From: Christensenella sp. UBA3857
GTDB lineage: Bacteria; Bacillota; Clostridia; Christensenellales; CAG-138
NCBI GenBank assembly: GCA_002392505.1
Contig: DGHD01000037.1
Coordinates: 47,606-75,010, forward strand
Length of the DNA stretch: 27,405 nt
Direction of reading: 5' to 3'
Shown here: piece by piece, positions 14,868-22,955 of the stretch
How the letters are laid out: every line of letters starts with the position of its first letter
How positions within the stretch are numbered: position 1 is the first letter of the stretch
The notes under the pieces: model-generated
Seen by the model: the letters and a program-made list of their open reading frames with translations, nothing else
What the model was told of the DNA's origin: nothing
Databases searched by the model: none
Translations under genes and position numbers: made by a program

Positions 14868-15935
14868 ATGAAAACGTTCAAAACAATCATCTGCATTATT
14901 CTTTCAGTTATTGTGTTCGGCTCTTTGATGCCCATAGCTTTGGGGGACTCCGACGGCTCAGTATATGCAGGCAAGGAAGAACAGGACTATATTTATGCCT
15001 GCTCCCAAAGTGAGCTCTCGAATGTTCGGTCATTATTGGAGCGCCACGGGATCCGTCTTCTAAAGGAATCAATCACTCCGGTCTATACGCTCGATATGTT
15101 AGCTTTTGCTGCGAATAACACTTTTGAAATAAAGCCATCAAATTACAGCACCGAATCGGGTCGCTGGCAAGTCTACAAAGCAAAAACCGTTTCCGAGAAT
15201 AATGGCTTTGCAGGAAACATTGGTTTTTTCATAAAAGACGGAGTTGCACAGCTGCTCTACTTCACCCCGTCCAACATAATAGAAGAGATAAAAAATGAAG
15301 TGTTCCCTGCTTCCTGCAGCTATGCCGATCACGCTTCGAGAATAGCCCAACTGCTAGGCAGTGACGAAATAATACCGCCGGAAAACGTCAGATATGTAAA
15401 TGTTAAAGGGTACAAAAACGAACTCGGCGATTGCTTTTATGTTAGGGTAGACGGGAATGGTTATTTTATACCGATCGGATACATAAGCACAGTTTATGCT
15501 CCTGCTGCTGCCACTAATGCAATAACGATAAGTGAGCTTAAGGCGAAAGCGTTGGAAGACGAACAAAACTACATCGAACATACCATTGAGATGGAAGAGT
15601 GGAGGAACGAACACCCCGGCGAATCATGGATCCCGGTCCGTTCGGAATCAGAAAGTATCGTTACAATCATTTCCGGCAATTCTGTTGAAAATATCATTGA
15701 AGTGAATAAGTTCTTCTCCAACCTGTTCTCGTCGGAAAATACGGTCGTCGAGCCCACGCAAACGCCGCCCGGCAATACTCCCCTCCCCGAGGAAATGACC
15801 GAGCAGAAAGCTCCCGCCGTGACGGAAAAAACCAATCGATTCCTTTATTGGGTCGTTCCGCTTACCGTCATACTTCTTGCTGCGGGGATATACGCCGCAG
15901 CCGTGTCGATCAATAAGCGGCAGAAAATGCAATGA
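14868..15935 (+). CDS. Novel signal-peptide protein with C-terminal transmembrane anchor
   Basis: A 355-residue protein. The ATG (14868) is preceded by GAGG 11 bases upstream, which overlaps the stop of the small ORF, so translation may be coupled. Residues 1-26 form a signal peptide (cleavage after IALG). Residues 30-285 form an extracellular part with two Cys (in YACSQSELSN and FPASCSYAD), a YVRVDGNGYF beta-like stretch and a helical section with EEWRNEHPGESW. Residues 290-325 are Pro/Thr/Glu-rich. A TM helix lies at about 328-347, and the protein ends SINKRQKMQ, giving a type I topology with a short basic tail. No known domain is recognised. Base composition is visibly more AT-rich than the neighbouring genes, consistent with transfer. 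It lies between two copies of the WDPWDN segment. Function unknown. Confidence 0.7.
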   Translation: MKTFKTIICIILSVIVFGSLMPIALGDSDGSVYAGKEEQDYIYACSQSELSNVRSLLERHGIRLLKESITPVYTLDMLAFAANNTFEIKPSNYSTESGRWQVYKAKTVSENNGFAGNIGFFIKDGVAQLLYFTPSNIIEEIKNEVFPASCSYADHASRIAQLLGSDEIIPPENVRYVNVKGYKNELGDCFYVRVDGNGYFIPIGYISTVYAPAAATNAITISELKAKALEDEQNYIEHTIEMEEWRNEHPGESWIPVRSESESIVTIISGNSVENIIEVNKFFSNLFSSENTVVEPTQTPPGNTPLPEEMTEQKAPAVTEKTNRFLYWVVPLTVILLAAGIYAAAVSINKRQKMQ

Positions 15936-15936
15936 T

Positions 15937-16104
15937 ATCAAGAGCATATTCGATAATCCGGATGGTCTTGAAATATGGGATCCATGGGATAACTCCACAA
16001 ATCAGTTTTATTTGAATGATCAGAACGCATATTGCTATAACGAATTATATTATAGAATTAATGTAATCAATAATACTCCATCAAACTTTATAGAACAAAG
16101 CTGA
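15937..16104 (+). pseudogene. Decayed second copy of the IWDPWDNS segment (copy B)
   Basis: Directly after the 355-residue gene, in a different frame and with no start codon, the sequence reads SIFDNPDGLEIWDPWDNSTN and continues with NQFYLNDQNAYCYNELYY to a TGA at 16102-16104. It aligns with copy A (YMIENPNVYVIWDPWDNSDN, then NEANCFLYKNESLY). The match extends to DNA: ATATGGGAYCCRTGGGATAAC occurs in both. It lies upstream of the purB terminator. It is most likely a remnant of a duplicated cassette. Confidence 0.6.
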
Positions 16105-16120
16105 CAGGCGAAGAACATAA

Positions 16121-16148
16121 CAAAAGGACCGCACCCTTGGGCGGTCCT
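16121..16148 (-). terminator. Terminator of the purC-purA-purB unit
   Basis: An 8-bp stem AGGACCGC/GCGGTCCT (16125-16132 and 16141-16148) is followed on the minus strand by TTTTG. Confidence 0.75.
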
Positions 16149-16161
16149 GTCTTTATTCCCT

Positions 16162-17577
16162 TTACAGATTTATCTCCGGCGTATCGAGCGCCGCGTCGTC
16201 CAACAGCGGCAGTATGCTCCCGATATAGGCGGAAACCTGCTCGGGGCAGCGGCCGATGTATTTTTCGGGCTTTAACAGCTCGTCGAATTCCTCTCCTGTC
16301 AGGCCAAACTCCTTCTCCTCCTTGAGGCGGGAAAGAAGGTCGCAGTCGAGCCCCTCCTTCATGCGGCGGGTAGCCTCCATTGAGCAGGTGCGGATGACCT
16401 CGTGCAGCTTCTGCCTGTCGCCGCCGCGCTTTACGCCCTCCATAAGAAGGTTCTCTGTGGCGATGAAGGGAAGGTAATCCATGACCGTCCTTTCGACTAT
16501 CTTTTCGTTCACATGGAGCCCGTCGGTCACGTTCCTTGCAAGGCGGATTATCGCGTCCGCGCAGAGGAAGCCCTCCGGCAGGGAGATCCTGCGGTTGGCT
16601 GAATCGTCGAGCGTGCGCTCGAGCCACTGGACGGAAGCCGTCATATGGGCGTTCATCGCGTCCGCCATCAAATACCTGGCGAGCGAGCAGATCCTTTCGC
16701 TTCGCATGGGGTTGCGCTTGTACGCCATGGCGGAGGAGCCTATCTGGTTCTTCTCGAACGGCTCTTCAAGCTGCCTGTCGTGCTGGAGAAGGCGGATATC
16801 GTTCGCCATACGGTAAAGGCTCTGCGCTATGGAGGAGAGCGCGTTCATGATGCGGCTGTCTACCTTTCTGGGGTAGGTCTGCCCGGCTACGCCGAAGAGC
16901 TCGTCAAAGCCGAAGTCCGCGGCGATCATGCGGTTCATCTCGTCGATCTTGCAGGTATCGCCCTCGAAGAGCTCCATGAAGCTCGCCTCCGTGCCGGTGG
17001 TGCCGCGGCAGCCGAGGAATTTGATATTGGCTATCGCGAAATCGAGCTCCTTAAGATCGCTTACAAGGTCCTGCATCCAGAGCGTCGCCCTTTTGCCGAC
17101 GGTTACGAGCTGCGCCGGCTGGTAATGCGTGTACCCGAGCGTGGGGAGCGCCTTATACTCGTCAGCGAACGCGGCGAGGTTCTTTATCACGCTTTTCAGT
17201 TCCCTGCGGATGTACTTCAAGCCGTCCCGGTAGATGACGAGATCGGCGTTATCGGTGACGTAACAGCTCGTCGCGCCGAGGTGGATAATGCCCGCGGCGG
17301 AGGGAGCCGCCTTGCCGAAGGTGTAGACGTGCGCCATTACGTCGTGCCTGACCTCCTTCTCACGGGCGGCGGCGCAATCGTAATCTATCTCGCCGATATG
17401 GGCTTCCATCTCGGCGACCTGCTCCTCGGTAATGGGGAGACCGAGCTTCATTTCCGCCCTTGCAAGGCTGATCCAGAGCTTTCGCCAGGTCAGTATGCGC
17501 GTATCGGGCGAAAAGAGCCTGAGCATATAGTCCGAGGCGTACCTCGAGGCGAGCGGGGACTGATAAACGTCGTTCAT
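16162..17577 (-). CDS. purB: Adenylosuccinate lyase (animal-like long form)
   Basis: A 471-residue protein. AAGGAG lies 7 bases before ATG 17577. It splits SAICAR to AICAR plus fumarate and adenylosuccinate to AMP plus fumarate. The fumarase/aspartase signature GSSAMAYKRNPMRSE carries the flexible-loop serine; HDVMAHVYTFG, AAGIIHLGATSCYVTDNADL and ASVQWLERTLDDSANRR are also present. These match the animal ADSL sequence far better than the shorter (about 430 residue) Bacillus-type PurB, from memory of both. It is the last gene of purC-purA-purB; the gap after purA is 15 bases. Family and reaction are firm; the evolutionary origin is inference. Confidence 0.96.
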   Translation of the reverse strand: MNDVYQSPLASRYASDYMLRLFSPDTRILTWRKLWISLARAEMKLGLPITEEQVAEMEAHIGEIDYDCAAAREKEVRHDVMAHVYTFGKAAPSAAGIIHLGATSCYVTDNADLVIYRDGLKYIRRELKSVIKNLAAFADEYKALPTLGYTHYQPAQLVTVGKRATLWMQDLVSDLKELDFAIANIKFLGCRGTTGTEASFMELFEGDTCKIDEMNRMIAADFGFDELFGVAGQTYPRKVDSRIMNALSSIAQSLYRMANDIRLLQHDRQLEEPFEKNQIGSSAMAYKRNPMRSERICSLARYLMADAMNAHMTASVQWLERTLDDSANRRISLPEGFLCADAIIRLARNVTDGLHVNEKIVERTVMDYLPFIATENLLMEGVKRGGDRQKLHEVIRTCSMEATRRMKEGLDCDLLSRLKEEKEFGLTGEEFDELLKPEKYIGRCPEQVSAYIGSILPLLDDAALDTPEINL

Positions 17578-17592
17578 GGGCTGACTCCTTGA

Positions 17593-18867
17593 TTATCGTA
17601 AAATGATGCTTTCGCGCTCCGGACCGACGGAGACGAACGTGATGGGCACTTCGATCGCGCGCTGGACGTAAAGCACGTACTCCTTCGCCGCCGCGGGAAG
17701 CTCGTCCCAGGTGCGGATGGAGGAAATGTCCGTCTTCCAGCCTTCAAGATACTCTATGACGGGCTTTGCGCTGTCGAGCGCGGCGGGGAACGGGAACTCC
17801 CTCGTCACCTTGCCGTCGACGATATAGCCCGTGCAGACGGGGATCCTGTCCATATAGCTTAAAACGTCGAGCTTGGTGAGTGCGATCTCCGTCGCCGCCT
17901 GCACCATTGCGCCGTACCTTGTCGCAACGAGGTCGATGGGACCGACGCGGCGGGGACGCCCCGTCTTCGCGCCGTACTCGAAGCCCTCCTTACGGAGCTT
18001 TTCCGCCTCTTCGCCGAACATCTCGCACACGAAGGGACCCTCGCCCACGCAGGTGGAATACGCCTTTACGACGCCTATCACGCGGGAGACCCTCGCCCCG
18101 GGGAAGCCGGAGCCGATCGGCGCGTATGCGGCGAGCGTGTTGGACGAAGTGGTATAGGGATGGATGCCGTAATCGAGATCGCGGAGCGAACCGAGCTGCG
18201 CCTCGAAGAGTATGCGCTTGCCGTTCGCCTGCGCATCGCGCAAATAAGCGCCGGTATCGCGGATGAAGGGCTTTATCCTCTCGCAGTAATCGGTAAGCCA
18301 CCTGTCGAGCATCTCCTCCGTATAGACCTCCGCCCCGTAGACGGACGAAAGTATGAGGTTTTTCCACTCGGCAAGATCCTTAAGATGAGTCTTGAGCCTT
18401 TCGGGATAGAAGAGCTCGCCCGCAAGGACGGTCTTCTTCTGATATTTATCGGAATAGAACGGAGCAATGCCCTGCTTGGTGGAGCCGAACTTCTTGTCGG
18501 CAAGGCGCCTTTCCTCAAGCTCGTCAAGGTCGCGGTGCCAGGGCATGAGTATGCTCGCGCGGTCGCTGATCATGAGGTTGTCGGGCGTTATCGAAACGCC
18601 CTGGCTCATGACCTCGCTCATTTCGCGCCAGAGGTTCTCCGGATCGAGGGCGACGCCGTTGCCGAGAATATTCACGACTCCGTCGCGGAAGATGCCGGAG
18701 GGCAGAAGATGCAGGGCGAATTTGCCCTTTTTGTTTATTACGGTGTGACCCGCGTTGCCGCCGCCCTGAAAGCGGACGACCACGTCATAATCCTCGGTCA
18801 GAAGGTCGACCATACGGCCCTTGCCTTCATCGCCCCAGTTGACGCCGACTATCGCGCAGTTTGACAT
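17593..18867 (-). CDS. purA: Adenylosuccinate synthetase (divergent form)
   Basis: A 424-residue protein. GAAAGGG lies 8 bases before ATG 18867. It condenses IMP with aspartate using GTP. The WGDEGKG loop and GGNAGHT (catalytic Asp and His), the HLLPSGIF segment, TSSNT, KTGRPRR and TKLDVLSYMDR near the C-terminus are all present. Some usually strict motifs differ: GVNWGDEGKG for GTQWGDEGKG, a STKQGIAP segment where TTGRGIGP is usual, and FEAQLGSLRDLDYG where FEGAQGTLLD is usual. Length matches the family. It lies 22 bases after purC and 15 before purB, so one operon. It is probably active given conservation of the catalytic loop, but nucleotide or IMP contacts may be altered. Confidence 0.93.
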   Translation of the reverse strand: MSNCAIVGVNWGDEGKGRMVDLLTEDYDVVVRFQGGGNAGHTVINKKGKFALHLLPSGIFRDGVVNILGNGVALDPENLWREMSEVMSQGVSITPDNLMISDRASILMPWHRDLDELEERRLADKKFGSTKQGIAPFYSDKYQKKTVLAGELFYPERLKTHLKDLAEWKNLILSSVYGAEVYTEEMLDRWLTDYCERIKPFIRDTGAYLRDAQANGKRILFEAQLGSLRDLDYGIHPYTTSSNTLAAYAPIGSGFPGARVSRVIGVVKAYSTCVGEGPFVCEMFGEEAEKLRKEGFEYGAKTGRPRRVGPIDLVATRYGAMVQAATEIALTKLDVLSYMDRIPVCTGYIVDGKVTREFPFPAALDSAKPVIEYLEGWKTDISSIRTWDELPAAAKEYVLYVQRAIEVPITFVSVGPERESIILR

Positions 18868-18889
18868 AGTATTGACCCTTTCCGGTTCG

Positions 18890-19603
18890 TCAGATGTTCT
18901 CCATGAGCCTCTTCATTACCTCGGCATAGGCGTCCTCAACGCCGCCCATGTCGCGGCGGAAGCGGTCCTTATCGAGCTTTTCGCCGGTCTTTACATCCCA
19001 GAGCCTCGAGGTATCGGGGCTGATCTCGTCCGCAAGCACGATCGTACCGTCCTTAAGACGGCCGAACTCGAGCTTGAAATCGACGAGCGTGACGCCGCAC
19101 TCGAGCCAGAACTTCTTGAGCTCCTCGTTTACCTTGAAGGCGTAGCGCTTGATGGTCTCGATCTCCTCCTCCGTGGCGAGCTTGAGCGCAAGCGCGTGGT
19201 AGCTGTTCATCAGAGGATCGCCGAGCTCGTCGTTCTTATACGAGAACTCGATGGTGGGGCGCTCGAACACGACGCCCTCGGGAACGCCGAAGCGCTTCGA
19301 GAAGGAGCCCGCGGCGATGTTCCTGATTATGACCTCGAGAGGCACTATCGAGACCTTCTTGACGACCGTTTCGCGGTCGTTCAGCTCCTCCACGAAATGG
19401 GTGGGGACGCCCGCCTTCTCGAGCATCTGCATCAGCAGGTTGCTCATCCTGTTGTTGATGACGCCCTTGCCGACGATGGTGCCCTTCTTCAAGCCGTTGA
19501 ACGCCGTCGCGTCGTCCTTGTAGGATACGATAAGAAGCTCGGGATCGTCGGTCATGAAGACCTTCTTCGCCTTGCCCTCATAAAGCTGTTCTCTCTTGAT
19601 CAT
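18890..19603 (-). CDS. purC: Phosphoribosylaminoimidazole-succinocarboxamide (SAICAR) synthase
   Basis: A 237-residue protein, the usual bacterial length. GGAGGT lies 8 bases before the ATG. It adds aspartate to CAIR with ATP. Motifs: YEGKAKKVF near the N-terminus, [33 protein letters not shown] and [13 protein letters not shown]. It is the first gene of purC-purA-purB with a dedicated promoter 19696-19725 about 90 bases upstream. The product SAICAR is the PurB substrate, which links the two ends of this operon. Confidence 0.97.
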   Translation of the reverse strand: MIKREQLYEGKAKKVFMTDDPELLIVSYKDDATAFNGLKKGTIVGKGVINNRMSNLLMQMLEKAGVPTHFVEELNDRETVVKKVSIVPLEVIIRNIAAGSFSKRFGVPEGVVFERPTIEFSYKNDELGDPLMNSYHALALKLATEEEIETIKRYAFKVNEELKKFWLECGVTLVDFKLEFGRLKDGTIVLADEISPDTSRLWDVKTGEKLDKDRFRRDMGGVEDAYAEVMKRLMENI

Positions 19604-19695
19604 ACGTTTTTACCTCCGATAAAGAATTGATCTCGCTTGTATTTTTACTGCGGCGCCGGGGAGACCCCTTTGACGCCCTTATGTCCAACCTAATA

Positions 19696-19725
19696 ATTAT
19701 ATCCCCGCGCGAAGGGGCTTGTCAA
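19696..19725 (-). promoter_or_regulatory. Promoter of purC-purA-purB
   Basis: Minus strand TTGACA (19720-19725), 18 bases, TATAAT (19696-19701). The spacer holds a CCCC/GGGG inverted repeat. The promoter lies 15 bases past the hydrolase stop, with no clear terminator for the upstream unit. The leader (about 85 bases) contains GGGGTCTCCCC; I see no purine-riboswitch core and no clear PurBox. Confidence 0.8.
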
Positions 19726-19740
19726 CCGCCCGCATAACGG

Positions 19741-20487
19741 TCAGTCCCGATCGAGGCATACGCTCAATATGAACGATACGGCCTGCTCCTGCTGTTCTTC
19801 GGGAGATATCTTTGCTTCGCCGTCGCCCCTCTGCGCGCCGTAGCTGCCGAACCGGGCGTGATTCCCGCCGGGGATCTCAAGCTCAAAGAGATCGCCGCAG
19901 ACGTAAGTCCTGCCCTTTTCGACCTTCTTGAAATTCAGCACGCCGTCCTCCGAGCCGTAAATGCTGAGTACGGTCAGGTTTTCCTTCATCGTCGAGGAGG
20001 GATACGCGGCGAACAGTATCACGCCTTCGAGCTTTTCGCCGTGATCCGAGGCGAACTCCGCCGCCATCGCGCCGCCGAGCGAATGCCCGCCGACGTACCA
20101 GTTTTCATACTCGTAAAGCCGCATGACGCTCTCTGCCCTGTTCATGCCGAAGAGCGCGAGGTTGAACGGCATTTTGACAAGGAATACGTCCATGCCGCCC
20201 TCCGCGAGCCTTTTAAGGAGCGGGGCGTACGCCGCCGCCTCCACCTTTGCTCCGGGATAGAAAACAAGCGCCGAGTCTTCCCCGCTTCCGTCGAAGAACC
20301 AGCCGAAGTCGGTCTCGCTCACGGTCACGCCGTCGTCCGAACGGAGCGCGGCAAGCGCCGTATCGTCCGCATGATAATAGACCGAAACGTAGATAAAGAA
20401 CGCCGCGGCGAGTATCAGCAGCACCGAAAGCGGTATGATCCATCCGAGCTTTTTACGCATCCTGCCCTCCCTGCGACGATCGGTCAT
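19741..20487 (-). CDS. Alpha/beta hydrolase with N-terminal membrane segment
   Basis: A 248-residue protein from ATG 20487, which directly follows the SDR stop; GGAGG is 10 bases upstream. An internal ATG at 20460 (MRKKLGWII) also has GGAGGG 4-5 bases upstream, so the real start may be there. One TM helix (about 15-34) precedes an alpha/beta-hydrolase domain: GHSLGG with Ser136, YGSEDG with Asp181 and GGNHARFG with His210 form the triad. The domain probably faces outside. It lies in a unit with purF and the SDR, so it is co-transcribed with a purine gene, but no purine role is evident. Substrate unknown. Confidence 0.82.
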   Translation of the reverse strand: MTDRRREGRMRKKLGWIIPLSVLLILAAAFFIYVSVYYHADDTALAALRSDDGVTVSETDFGWFFDGSGEDSALVFYPGAKVEAAAYAPLLKRLAEGGMDVFLVKMPFNLALFGMNRAESVMRLYEYENWYVGGHSLGGAMAAEFASDHGEKLEGVILFAAYPSSTMKENLTVLSIYGSEDGVLNFKKVEKGRTYVCGDLFELEIPGGNHARFGSYGAQRGDGEAKISPEEQQEQAVSFILSVCLDRD

Positions 20488-21222
20488 TTAATGCCAGCCT
20501 CCGTCAACCTTTACCGTCTCCCCGGTAAAATACGGCGGCATTTCGAGGAGCTTTACCGCGGCGAGCGCCGCCTCCCTTGCGGACGCCGCTCTGCCCATGG
20601 GGATCTCCTCATAAAGGGACGCCTTCTCCGCGTCCGAAAGACGCCCGTTCATATCGGTGTCCACGACGCCGAAGGCGATCGCGTTGACCTGGATATTGCT
20701 CGGCGCAAGCTCCTTCGCAAGCGCCTTCGTGAAGCCGATGACGCCCGCCTTGGCGGCGCTGTAAGCGACCTCGCACGAGGCGCCGGTCAGTCCCCAGACG
20801 GAGGAGATATTGAGTATCCTGCCCGCCTTTTTCGAGACCATATCGGGCACGAAAACGCGGCAGGTGTTGAACACCGAGGTAAGATCGGTGCGGATGATCT
20901 CATCCCATTCCGCGGGCGTCATGTCGGTAAGGAGCCCGAAATACGCCGTTCCGGCATTGTTCACGACGGCGTCGGCGGGACCGTGCTCCCTGAGGAGCGA
21001 TTCGACGTATGCGCTGTCGCCTACGTCGCCGACCGAGGCGATCACCTCGACCGCGCCCGCCTCGAGCGCGAGACGCCTTGTTTCTTCAAGCTCCGCGGCG
21101 TTTTTGCGGCAGTTCAATATAAGCCTTCCGTACTCGCCCCTTTCGGCGAGGAGCAGGGCCGTCTCCCTGCCGATCCCGCGGGAAGCGCCGGTTATCAAAC
21201 AAGTTTTGACGCCCGTTCTCAT
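20488..21222 (-). CDS. Short-chain dehydrogenase/reductase (FabG-like)
   Basis: A 244-residue protein. The ATG (21222) shares its A with the purF TAA, so translation is likely coupled; the ribosome site is weak. Classical SDR motifs: TGASRGIG (11-18), NNAG (88-91), Ser140/141, Tyr154 and Lys158 (YSAAK), and NAIAFGVVDTDMN after the active site. It resembles 3-oxoacyl-ACP reductase (FabG) in length and sequence, with NAD(P)H as cofactor. It lacks fab neighbours and lies between purF and a hydrolase, so the FabG role is uncertain; it could act on another substrate. Confidence 0.85.
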   Translation of the reverse strand: MRTGVKTCLITGASRGIGRETALLLAERGEYGRLILNCRKNAAELEETRRLALEAGAVEVIASVGDVGDSAYVESLLREHGPADAVVNNAGTAYFGLLTDMTPAEWDEIIRTDLTSVFNTCRVFVPDMVSKKAGRILNISSVWGLTGASCEVAYSAAKAGVIGFTKALAKELAPSNIQVNAIAFGVVDTDMNGRLSDAEKASLYEEIPMGRAASAREAALAAVKLLEMPPYFTGETVKVDGGWH

Positions 21223-22646
21223 TATTTCTTCTGCCTTTGGGAGAGCTTCTGCTCGAAGCGGTCCTTCCTCGTATCCGCGGGGACGGGCGTGGGATAATCG
21301 CCCGAGAAGCACGCGTTGCAGAAATCGGAGCACTTCGCGAGCCTTGCGAGGCTGTCGATCGGGAGATACCCCAGCGTGTCCGCGCCGATTATCGCCGCGA
21401 TCTCTTCCACAGTATGCCTGCACGCTATGAGATTGTCCCTCGAATCGATATCCGTGCCGTAATAGCAGGGATTGAGGAAGGGCGGCGAAGAGATACGCAT
21501 ATGGATCTCGCTCGCGCCGGCGTCCCTCAGAAGCTTTACGAGCCTGCCGCTGGTCGTGCCGCGGACGATCGAATCGTCGATCAGCACGACGCGCTTGCCC
21601 CTTACGACGTCCTCTATCGCGGAGAGCTTTATCTTGACCTGGTCGAGGCGCATGCTCTGGCCGGGGGATATGAACGTCCTGCCGATGTACTTGTTCTTGA
21701 TGAGCCCGATGCTGTACGGTATGCCGGATTCGAGGCTGAAGCCGAGCGCCGCGTCAAGACCCGAATCGGGCACGCCGACGACTATATCCGCGTCGGCGGG
21801 GTGCGTCTTGGCGAGTATCCTTCCCGCCTCCACCCTCGACTCGTGCACGGAAACGCCGTCTATCACGGAGTCGGGACGGGCGAAATAGATGTACTCGAAC
21901 ACGCAGAGCTTATGCGGCTTCGTGCCGCAGTGCTCCTTGTTGGAAACGACGCCCTTATCGCTGAAAACGATTATCTCGCCGGGCTCGACGTCGCGGATGA
22001 CCTCTCCGCCGACCGCCCTGATAGCACAGCTCTCGGAGGCGACGATGTAAGTGCCGTCCGGTGTTTTGCCGTAGCAGAGCGGGCGGAAGCCGTAGGGATC
22101 GCGCGCGCAGATGAGCTTCTGCGGGCTCATGAGCAGCAGCGAATAAGCGCCGTCGATGATATCCATCGCGCGGGAAAGCGCCGCCTCGATCGAGGGGGCG
22201 GAGAGCCTTTCCTTGGTGATTATGTAGGCGATGGTCTCGGTATCGCTGGTGGTATGGAATATCGCGCCGGAAAGCTCGAGCTTGTTCCTCAGCTCCGCCG
22301 CGTTGGAGAGATTGCCGTTGTGGGCGAGCGCCATGCGCCCCTTCTGATGATTGACCTCAATGGGCTGGCAGTTGTTCCTGTTGTTGCCGCCGGTGGTGCC
22401 GTAGCGCACGTGACCGACCGCCATCTTTCCCTTGGGCAGACGCGAAAGAACGTCCCCGGAGAAGACCTCGCTCAAAAGACCGAGATCCTTATGCGAAGCG
22501 AACACACCGTCGTCGTTGACGACGATGCCGCAGCTCTCCTGCCCCCTGTGCTGAAGGGCGTAAAGCCCGTAGTACGAAATGCCGGCGACGTCCGTCACCT
22601 CCGGCGAGATCACGCCGAACACGCCGCATTCTTCATGTATGCTCAT
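21222..22646 (-). CDS. purF: Amidophosphoribosyltransferase
   Basis: A 474-residue protein. It catalyses the first committed step of purine synthesis, PRPP plus glutamine to phosphoribosylamine. The N-terminal Ntn glutaminase carries the likely catalytic Cys7 in HEECGVFGV after a short propeptide; a phosphoribosyltransferase domain follows, with VVLIDDSIVRGTTSGRL. C-terminal Cys residues (SDFCNACFSGDYP) fit the Fe-S-containing Bacillus-type enzyme. The start was chosen at ATG 22646 because GGTGA lies 5 bases upstream; a GTG at 22655 is possible. It is transcribed from 22721-22749, with a hairpin and a putative operator in the leader. It overlaps the SDR by one base. No other early purine genes are in the window. 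Confidence 0.96.
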   Translation of the reverse strand: MSIHEECGVFGVISPEVTDVAGISYYGLYALQHRGQESCGIVVNDDGVFASHKDLGLLSEVFSGDVLSRLPKGKMAVGHVRYGTTGGNNRNNCQPIEVNHQKGRMALAHNGNLSNAAELRNKLELSGAIFHTTSDTETIAYIITKERLSAPSIEAALSRAMDIIDGAYSLLLMSPQKLICARDPYGFRPLCYGKTPDGTYIVASESCAIRAVGGEVIRDVEPGEIIVFSDKGVVSNKEHCGTKPHKLCVFEYIYFARPDSVIDGVSVHESRVEAGRILAKTHPADADIVVGVPDSGLDAALGFSLESGIPYSIGLIKNKYIGRTFISPGQSMRLDQVKIKLSAIEDVVRGKRVVLIDDSIVRGTTSGRLVKLLRDAGASEIHMRISSPPFLNPCYYGTDIDSRDNLIACRHTVEEIAAIIGADTLGYLPIDSLARLAKCSDFCNACFSGDYPTPVPADTRKDRFEQKLSQRQKK

Positions 22647-22659
22647 ATCATTCACCGCG

Positions 22660-22677
22660 CCCCGTCCCCGGACGGGG
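22660..22677 (-). promoter_or_regulatory. Hairpin in the purF leader
   Basis: CCCCGTCC/GGACGGGG (22660-22667 and 22670-22677), effectively a 7-bp stem with a 4-base loop, lies about 8-10 bases upstream of the ribosome site. It may modulate initiation. Confidence 0.4.
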
Positions 22678-22691
22678 TCCCTTTCCGCGAT

Positions 22692-22707
22692 TTGGTAATA
22701 CCTTTTT
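22692..22707. promoter_or_regulatory. Putative operator in the purF leader
   Basis: TTGGTAATACCTTTTT on the plus strand is the exact reverse complement of the 16-mer at 4179-4194. It lies about +7 to +22 of the purF transcript. Confidence 0.4.
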
Positions 22708-22720
22708 GGAACAGGCTTTA

Positions 22721-22749
22721 ATTATAATATGTATCCGTTCTTTTTTCAA
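22721..22749 (-). promoter_or_regulatory. Promoter of purF
   Basis: Minus strand TTGAAA (22744-22749), 17 bases, TATAAT (22721-22726). Confidence 0.8.
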
Positions 22750-22794
22750 GAGGCATGAAGCTATATATACTGCATATCCGCGGAAAAATCGCAC

Positions 22795-22823
22795 TTTACC
22801 TCAACGGGATAATGGTGTAAAAT
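22795..22823 (+). promoter_or_regulatory. Promoter of the murG unit
   Basis: TTTACC (22795-22800), 17 bases, TAAAAT (22818-22823), divergent from purF. The GGTGTAAAATA surrounding the -10 recurs upstream of the kinase-like gene (minus strand near 14306). Confidence 0.5.
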
Positions 22824-22840
22824 AATATGGTTATGACCGT

Positions 22841-22945
22841 GGCGCGTTTTTTGTCGGCGGAATAGTCTTTTATTGGAGACCGCCCGCGCAGAACGCGCCG
22901 TGCGGAGGTTCAAATAAGCGTGAAAGGGGCCTTTTGAAAAAGGTC
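22841..22945 (+). promoter_or_regulatory. Structured leader of murG
   Basis: GGCGCGTT (22841-22848) can pair with AACGCGCC (22892-22899), nesting GGCGG (22856-22860) with CCGCC (22880-22884). A further hairpin GGCCTTT/AAAGGTC (22928-22945) ends just before the GGTGA ribosome site. It may control translation; no known riboswitch is recognised. Confidence 0.35.
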
Positions 22946-22955
22946 GGTGAACGAT

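Noticed and set aside
22660..22955. Purine riboswitch or PurR-type box near purF/murG
   Set aside because: No purine aptamer core and no CCGAAC-type box could be found in the leaders of purF or purC.
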